DNA of 6,019 bases from positions 1 through 6,019 of the forward strand of contig DUJX01000101.1 of assembly GCA_013329575.1 (NCBI GenBank), in the 5' to 3' direction. Positions 1-3,590 of this stretch are shown here, in pieces. Positions within the stretch are counted from its first letter, which is position 1. Each line of letters opens with the position of its first letter. A program made the translations under genes and the position numbers. The notes beneath the pieces are model-generated. The model saw only the letters and a program-made list of their open reading frames with translations, was not told the origin of the DNA and ran no database searches. The stretch comes from Halobacteria archaeon. Lineage in GTDB: Archaea; Halobacteriota; Methanoliparia; Methanoliparales; Methanoliparaceae.

Positions 1-265
1 CCCTCGAGACGGTCGCTATATCTGCCTCACCGTTATTCAACAAAGAAAGACCATATTCAGAGCTGCCTCCGATCACGAATATCTCCTTATCCGAACCTTC
101 TAAATCAAAATTATCAGCAATTTTTTCAATTATAGGAAAGATAGTAGTAGATCCTGCAATAATTAATTCTTTTTCTGATTGGCCTGTTAAAGAATAACCA
201 ACGAATATTAGTACGAATAAGATTACTACTAATAATATCATCCATCTAATCTGATTTATCTTCAA
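1..265 (-). CDS. pstS: Phosphate ABC transporter substrate-binding protein, PstS-like (N-terminal part, cut by window edge)
   Basis: The first 88 residues of an extracytoplasmic solute-binding protein are visible; the gene continues past the left edge. Residues 9-23 form a hydrophobic segment preceded by K and R, fitting a signal peptide or N-terminal anchor. No lipobox cysteine is seen. The mature start has the phosphate-binding-protein pattern: AGSTTIFPI near residues 37-45, GGSSEYG near 66-72 and ADIATVSR at 81-88, which in PstS surround the bound phosphate. PstS delivers phosphate to the PstCAB importer. I chose the TTG start because GGGGTG lies 5 nt upstream and it keeps the positively charged N-terminus; an in-frame ATG at 241 would remove the charges and has no obvious ribosome binding site. 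Divergent PhoU-family genes next door support the phosphate assignment. Another oxyanion-binding protein remains possible because only the N-terminus is visible. Confidence 0.85.
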   Translation of the reverse strand, partial: MKINQIRWMILLVVILFVLIFVGYSLTGQSEKELIIAGSTTIFPIIEKIADNFDLEGSDKEIFVIGGSSEYGLSLLNNGEADIATVSR

Positions 266-270
266 ATATA

Positions 271-276
271 CACCCC
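271..276 (-). promoter_or_regulatory. Ribosome binding site for pstS
   Basis: GGGGTG on the minus strand lies 5 nt before a TTG codon. It resembles the archaeal GGAGGTGA core, and it decides for TTG over the downstream in-frame ATG. Confidence 0.55.
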
Positions 277-280
277 AAAA

Positions 281-337
281 AGATTTATTGTTTCTTGTTA
301 AGATTTACTAAGATACGGTTATTTATCTACAGATTTA
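281..337. repeat. Three AGATTTA direct repeats in the pstS leader/promoter
   Basis: AGATTTA occurs at 281-287, 301-307 and 331-337, all in the same orientation. Start-to-start distances are 20 and 30 bp, close to two and three helical turns. They cover the predicted pstS untranslated leader and the region just after its TATA box. Such phasing is what a regulator contacting one face of DNA would need. The DNA is AT-rich, so chance cannot be excluded, and a binding function is inference. Confidence 0.4.
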
Positions 338-343
338 CGTAAA
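334..343. promoter_or_regulatory. Palindrome TTTACGTAAA, possible operator of pstS
   Basis: This perfect 10-bp palindrome contains one of the few CG steps in an AT-rich spacer. It starts 1 bp downstream of the minus-strand TATA-like box at 345-352, so it sits between that box and the predicted pstS transcription start. That is a usual place for archaeal repressor sites. The AbrB-like domains encoded next door are candidate ligands, but this is inference. Confidence 0.4.
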
Positions 344-344
344 C

Positions 345-352
345 CGATATAA
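345..352 (-). promoter_or_regulatory. TATA box of the pstS promoter
   Basis: The minus strand reads TTATATCG in the context ATTTATTTATATCGG. Archaeal starts usually lie about 22-27 nt downstream, which puts the pstS transcript start near position 323 and gives a leader of about 57 nt. It is an exact inverted copy of the box at 373-380 that serves the opposite gene. Confidence 0.5.
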
Positions 353-372
353 ATAAATTAGTAATAAATAAC

Positions 373-380
373 TTATATCG
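373..380 (+). promoter_or_regulatory. TATA box of the phoU-like operon
   Basis: The plus strand reads TTATATCG, identical to the pstS box on the other strand, with 20 bp between the two. The predicted start is near 402, leaving a leader of about 40 nt. A second AT-only candidate, AAATATATATA around 391-401, could serve instead, with a start very near the coding region. Confidence 0.45.
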
Positions 381-444
381 TATGATAATAAAATATATAT
401 AGTAGTATAGAAATAAATAATATTAAAATAATGGTGGTTGATTG

Positions 445-1470
445 ATGAGAGAGGCAAAACGAAAAATTCAGGTAACCGGAGGTTTTACTCATATTTTATC
501 CTTGCCAATAGAATGGATACAAAAGATAGGATTGAAGAAGGGAGATAATGTTCATCTTTTTTTAAGAGAGGATAATACGATACTGGTTGGAGAGGAAAAG
601 AAGAGAGAAAGCCTCGATATCTCTATAACTGTAGACGAAAAAGATAATATAGAGAATGTCTATCGGTTAGTAGTCGCTTATTATCTTGCTGGTTATGATT
701 TTATACGAATTATCACGCCGGAAGAAGGATTCAACAAGAATTATAAAAAGTGGTTGAAGAATACTGCCAGAAAGTTGCTTATAGGGTTGGATGTAGTAAG
801 CGAATCTAGTACAGAGATAGTCTTTAGATGTTTTATAAACTATGAAGATTTCCCATTCTCTAACATCTTGAATACCATCGGAGATATAGTAGAGACAATG
901 TACGAAGATACCACTTTATGTTTGAGAGAGGGAAACATAGACCTGGCCCATGAGGTTATACAGAGAGATAGTGAGGTTAATAGATTCTGTCTTTTTGCAA
1001 TAAGGCAGCTGATAGAGGCGTCAGAATATAGTTCTGTAAGAAAGAAGATTGGTGTCAATAATACCATTCAAATTTTTAATTACAGACTTATTGTTAAAAA
1101 TGTAGAAAGAATAGGAGACCATATAAAAAATATAGCAAATAGTGTCATCCAAATTTATGATAACGGCAAGATTGGTAAGATCGATTATCCTTCACAATTT
1201 TTCGATATTACGATTGATATTAAAAAATTATTCATCGATTCATTAGAGATACTCTTCGATTATAGAATAGATGAGGCAAACGTAAATATTAACAAGACAA
1301 AAGAGTTAATCGGAGTGATCGAGGCGTTAAAAAAAGAAATATTGGCACAAGAGGTTGTTTTTTCTAAAAAAGTACTGTTTATAACGGTACTTAACAGTCT
1401 GGAAAGGATATCTAACTATCTGGCAGATATCAACGAACTTATTATCAATATCAGCATAGAAAAACAATGA
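445..1470 (+). CDS. AbrB-PhoU fusion phosphate uptake regulator, first copy
   Basis: The protein has 341 residues, about normal for archaeal PhoU proteins carrying an N-terminal SpoVT/AbrB domain. Residues 5-48 match the AbrB swapped-hairpin pattern (KRKIQVTGG, then S-LP-EW and GLKKGD-V, ending NTILVG). Two PhoU-type helical repeats follow. The first has EVIQRDSEVNRF near 170-181 and ERIGDHIKNIA at 221-231, the acidic metal-binding motif of PhoU. The second ends in SLERISNYLADINELIINI near 318-336. PhoU proteins restrain Pst transport and signal phosphate status; the AbrB part suggests DNA binding as well (inference). No membrane segment is seen. I chose ATG at 445, preceded by GGTGG at 433-437; a TTG at 442 would add one residue. 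The neighbouring downstream gene is a paralog, and pstS lies divergently upstream. Confidence 0.88.
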   Translation: MREAKRKIQVTGGFTHILSLPIEWIQKIGLKKGDNVHLFLREDNTILVGEEKKRESLDISITVDEKDNIENVYRLVVAYYLAGYDFIRIITPEEGFNKNYKKWLKNTARKLLIGLDVVSESSTEIVFRCFINYEDFPFSNILNTIGDIVETMYEDTTLCLREGNIDLAHEVIQRDSEVNRFCLFAIRQLIEASEYSSVRKKIGVNNTIQIFNYRLIVKNVERIGDHIKNIANSVIQIYDNGKIGKIDYPSQFFDITIDIKKLFIDSLEILFDYRIDEANVNINKTKELIGVIEALKKEILAQEVVFSKKVLFITVLNSLERISNYLADINELIINISIEKQ

Positions 1471-1504
1471 TAGATAAAACATACTAATAATGATGCAATA
1501 TAGA

Positions 1505-1511
1505 GAGGTGA
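1505..1511 (+). promoter_or_regulatory. Ribosome binding site for the second PhoU-like gene
   Basis: GAGGTGA ends 4 nt before the GTG at 1516 and matches the archaeal consensus very well. It fixes the GTG start. The 45-nt gap after the first gene shows no clear terminator, so the two are probably cotranscribed. Confidence 0.75.
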
Positions 1512-1515
1512 AAAA

Positions 1516-2547
1516 GTGGTAAAAGATGTAAAACGAAAACTGCAAGTCACAGGCGGATCTACTCATGTAATCTCTATCCCTATAGAATGGATCAAAAAAA
1601 TGGGGCTAAATAAAGGGGATGAAGTAAACTTAGTCCTACGAGACGATAACACGATCTTGATTGGAAATACAGGCAGGAAAAGTATTGCTGAATCAAGAAT
1701 CGAATTAAGCAATAAAGATTTGATCGTTGATAACATTTATAGAAAGATTGTAGCATTATATTTGGCTGGAATCGATGTTATAAGAATCATATTCGAGAGA
1801 GATATAACGAACGATTGTAAAAAAGGATTGAAGGATAAAATTAGAGAACAAATTATGGGATTAGAGGTAATTGAAGAATCCAGCAAAGAGATGGTCTTGA
1901 GATGTTTTATAAACTACGAAGATTTTCCTCTGGACAAGGCAGTGAACGGGCTTAAAGATATGGCAGAATCCATGTTTAGAGAGATGATCTATAGCTTAAA
2001 AGAGAGAAAAATTCGGTTCGCCGATGATATAATTCAGAGAGATAACGAGATTAATAGGTTCTATCTTCTGATAGTACGACAGCTTAAAGAGGCGTTAGAC
2101 ATACCAGAGATCGGAAAAAAGGTCGGTATTTCGAAGATAAAGAATATTTTAGAATATAGAGTATTAATGAAGAGCATAGAACGAATCTGCGACCATATAA
2201 AAAACATAGCAAAAAATTTTATAATACTATTCAACGAGATGCCATATGAGACCGATCCGATACAAGATAGTCTCTTAAAAACCTGTGAAAAGATACAGAA
2301 TATTTTATCCGCATCGTTAATCTCTTTAACGGCAGATAAGATGAGTATTAAGGAATCTAACAAGGTTATACAAGATACTAAAGAAATAATAGAAGAGATA
2401 GATGAAGACTTATACGAAAAAATACTGAAAAAATACGATGATGCCGTACGAGGCGTTTATAACCTTTCTATAGTAGATAGCTTGACCAGGATAACTGAAT
2501 ATATACAAGATATCGAAGAGATCAAGATAAACATAACGTCTTCTTGA
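1516..2547 (+). CDS. AbrB-PhoU fusion phosphate uptake regulator, second copy
   Basis: This 343-residue paralog of the preceding protein has the same domain order. Residues 5-50 are the AbrB-like part, where 32 of 46 aligned positions are identical to copy one. The PhoU motifs are DIIQRDNEINRF near 171-182 and ERICDHIKNIA at 222-232. The closing motif is SLTRITEYIQDIEEIKINI near 322-340. The stretch RCFINYEDFP at 129-138 is shared exactly between copies. The Gly of the ERIGDH motif is Cys here, so metal binding may differ, though the acidic ligands remain. Similarity falls sharply in the second helical repeat (about 235-320), suggesting different partners or signals. Tandem duplication followed by divergence is the simplest origin. 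It probably forms homo- or hetero-oligomers with copy one, since AbrB domains dimerise (inference). Confidence 0.88.
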   Translation: MVKDVKRKLQVTGGSTHVISIPIEWIKKMGLNKGDEVNLVLRDDNTILIGNTGRKSIAESRIELSNKDLIVDNIYRKIVALYLAGIDVIRIIFERDITNDCKKGLKDKIREQIMGLEVIEESSKEMVLRCFINYEDFPLDKAVNGLKDMAESMFREMIYSLKERKIRFADDIIQRDNEINRFYLLIVRQLKEALDIPEIGKKVGISKIKNILEYRVLMKSIERICDHIKNIAKNFIILFNEMPYETDPIQDSLLKTCEKIQNILSASLISLTADKMSIKESNKVIQDTKEIIEEIDEDLYEKILKKYDDAVRGVYNLSIVDSLTRITEYIQDIEEIKINITSS

Positions 2548-2650
2548 ATCTTCTCGGATGAGATGGGTATCAGGTATCTCTATTAATATTAGACGTATTT
2601 TGACAAACTGGGATACAAACAAGGTCCTATACGGTCTGAGCTAAGACAAT
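2548..2650. other. Intergenic tail after the PhoU-like operon, no gene seen
   Basis: About 100 nt lie between the second PhoU-like stop and the terminator hairpin. I see no ribosome binding site followed by a plausible reading frame, and no tRNA-like cloverleaf. A weak GAGAT/ATCTC pair (2560-2564 with 2576-2580) could form a small hairpin. The region is probably a 3' untranslated tail. Confidence 0.5.
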
Positions 2651-2674
2651 AAAGCCAATAGATTCGGCTTTTTT
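2651..2674 (+). terminator. Hairpin plus T-run ending the PhoU-like operon
   Basis: AAAGCC at 2651-2656 pairs with GGCTTT at 2666-2671 around a 9-nt loop. The T-run 2669-2674 follows and continues into TATATATTTTTATA. Oligo-T alone can end archaeal transcripts; the stem makes this a stronger candidate. It also separates this operon from the convergent rpo6. Confidence 0.65.
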
Positions 2675-2724
2675 ATATATTTTTATATATATATTCGATC
2701 GTTTTTATCGTCTGTCTTATAATT

Positions 2725-2742
2725 AAAAAAGATAAAAAGAGA
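2725..2742 (-). terminator. Oligo-T terminator of rpo6
   Basis: The minus strand reads CTCTTTTTATCTTTTTT just after the rpo6 stop codon. Two T-runs (five and six residues) without a stem are the typical archaeal 3' end signal. Confidence 0.55.
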
Positions 2743-2754
2743 TTATAGAGGAGT

Positions 2755-2961
2755 TTATAGAGATATTTTTTCTATTTTGTCCCGAACTGCCTTTATAGGC
2801 GCCTGTCCTGCCTCGTACTCCATTGTTGCGATTAATATAGGATCGGTCTCTCCTTTTGGATCTATAAAAATCTTGCTTCCCATTGCTATCTGTAAAGCTC
2901 GCGCAGATATTATTCTTGCACGTTCAAATTTTGTATATTCTTCTATTTTTTCTATCGCCAA
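2755..2961 (-). CDS. rpo6: DNA-directed RNA polymerase subunit Rpo6 (RpoK)
   Basis: This 68-residue protein is the archaeal counterpart of eukaryotic Rpb6 and bacterial omega, a small subunit that helps assemble and stabilise the largest polymerase subunit. The diagnostic core is YTKFERARIISARALQIAMG (residues 9-28), followed by DPILIATMEYEAGQAPIKAVR at 40-60. Length is near the family norm. The start is TTG, supported by AAGGTG 5 nt upstream; no in-frame ATG precedes the conserved core, the next being the internal Met at residue 27. In many archaea rpoK sits beside rpoN, eno and ribosomal protein genes; here it stands alone between the convergent PhoU-like operon and cdhB. It has its own predicted promoter and terminator, so it is probably monocistronic. 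Confidence 0.93.
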   Translation of the reverse strand: MAIEKIEEYTKFERARIISARALQIAMGSKIFIDPKGETDPILIATMEYEAGQAPIKAVRDKIEKISL

Positions 2962-2966
2962 TTAAA

Positions 2967-2972
2967 CACCTT
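2967..2972 (-). promoter_or_regulatory. Ribosome binding site for rpo6
   Basis: AAGGTG on the minus strand lies 5 nt before the TTG at 2961. It justifies the non-ATG start. Confidence 0.65.
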
Positions 2973-3001
2973 CTTCACACTAAAGTTTTAAAATCTTTTA
3001 A

Positions 3002-3023
3002 GATTAAAATAGGATTAAAATAG
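3002..3023. repeat. Perfect 11-bp tandem repeat in the rpo6 promoter
   Basis: GATTAAAATAG occurs twice back to back, at 3002-3012 and 3013-3023. The pair touches the rpo6 TATA box and reaches the predicted transcription start, so it fills the initially melted and polymerase-contacted region. One helical-turn spacing would place bound proteins on the same DNA face. An AATCTT/AAGATT inverted pair (2992-2997 with 3000-3005) overlaps its edge. Confidence 0.6.
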
Positions 3024-3029
3024 ATATAA
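3023..3029 (-). promoter_or_regulatory. TATA box of rpo6
   Basis: The minus strand reads TTATATC, the same core as both boxes in the pstS/phoU spacer. The expected start is near position 3000, giving a leader of about 40 nt with its ribosome binding site at the end. Confidence 0.5.
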
Positions 3030-3030
3030 T

Positions 3031-3065
3031 AAAAAGAAAAAAATAGGTGATTAGAGTTCACCTAT
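3031..3065 (-). terminator. Terminator of cdhA-cdhB, hairpin spanning the cdhB stop codon
   Basis: On the minus strand ATAGGTGA (3065-3058) pairs perfectly with TCACCTAT (3050-3043). The 7-nt loop ACTCTAA contains the TAA stop of cdhB. TTTTTTCTTTTT (3042-3031) follows directly. An 8-bp stem plus T-tract looks like a factor-independent terminator, which is tidier than most archaeal 3' ends. The upstream arm also codes for the last residues of CdhB. Confidence 0.75.
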
Positions 3066-3578
3066 GACCTCATCGAGCATGGCTAAATAATCGTCTTGTT
3101 TCTTCCAGATATCACCAAAAGTCATCTCTGCGTTAGGCTGATAGTATGGATCTATAGCCAATGCCTTTAGATGGGGTGCGAAATTCTTTATCGAAGAAAG
3201 TACTCCGGATACGAGATAATAAAGCGATCCGATGAAGATTACCGTATCATAGTTTCCCTTGCCATCGAGCCCCTTCCATTCAGGATCGCATAGACAGTTC
3301 ACCAAGTCTGTCAGTAACGCATATTTTACGTTATCGGTGTATCCTTTCTTTCTAAAAGCAACAATAGCATTACCTGTTGCAGCAATAGGTATACCTTTCT
3401 TTCCGATCTCTATCGCCTTATCTATCGATCCATGTTTCTCTATATTAGATCCACAGATTAAAAGAGGCCTTTTTGCCCGTTTTATCATCTTTCCGATAAC
3501 AGCAGGTGCGGTAACCCGTCCCATCTTTGGACCTGGTACGTTTCCTGCGTTAAACGGTGCCATTTTAAGTTCTGCCAT
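3051..3578 (-). CDS. cdhB: CO dehydrogenase/acetyl-CoA synthase epsilon subunit CdhB
   Basis: This 175-residue protein matches the usual size of the archaeal epsilon subunit, which binds the CdhA homodimer to form the alpha2epsilon2 CO dehydrogenase part of the complex. Family features visible are AGNVPGPKMGRV near residues 11-22, KRPLLICGSN near 36-45, GIPIAATGN at 62-70 and a C-terminal AIDPYYQPNAEMTFG at 141-155. The fold is a DHS-like, Rossmann-related nucleotide-binding type; a role in flavin or electron transfer has been proposed for the family. It follows cdhA with only 5 nt between stop and start. The ATG was chosen because the GGAGTGA site lies 5 nt before it. A GTG at 3587, in frame and overlapping the cdhA stop, would add three residues but lies inside that site. 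Confidence 0.93.
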   Translation of the reverse strand: MAELKMAPFNAGNVPGPKMGRVTAPAVIGKMIKRAKRPLLICGSNIEKHGSIDKAIEIGKKGIPIAATGNAIVAFRKKGYTDNVKYALLTDLVNCLCDPEWKGLDGKGNYDTVIFIGSLYYLVSGVLSSIKNFAPHLKALAIDPYYQPNAEMTFGDIWKKQDDYLAMLDEVIGEL

Positions 3579-3583
3579 TTTTT

Positions 3584-3590
3584 TCACTCC
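3584..3590 (-). promoter_or_regulatory. Ribosome binding site for cdhB, made of the cdhA stop region
   Basis: GGAGTGA consists of the last Glu codon of cdhA (as GAG), its TGA stop and the preceding G. Ribosomes ending cdhA are therefore placed on the cdhB start, which favours coupled, near-equal synthesis of the two subunits. Confidence 0.7.

Noticed and set aside
442..444. TTG at 442 as start of the first PhoU-like gene
   Set aside because: The ATG immediately after it is the stronger initiator and has adequate spacing from GGTGG. The difference is one residue.
2560..2580. GAGAT/ATCTC hairpin after the PhoU-like operon as an RNA gene or terminator
   Set aside because: The stem is only 5 bp with an 11-nt loop and no following T-run, so it is probably chance.
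2672..2695. TATATATTTTTATATATATAT tract as a promoter
   Set aside because: No gene starts downstream on the plus strand, and the tract follows a terminator hairpin. Simple AT sequence explains it.
2777..2965. Plus-strand 62-codon frame opposite rpo6
   Set aside because: It mirrors the strongly conserved Rpo6 coding frame and has no family resemblance.
3585..3587. GTG overlapping the cdhA stop as start of cdhB
   Set aside because: It lies inside the GGAGTGA ribosome binding site that is ideally spaced for the ATG at 3578, and no other site precedes the GTG at suitable distance.
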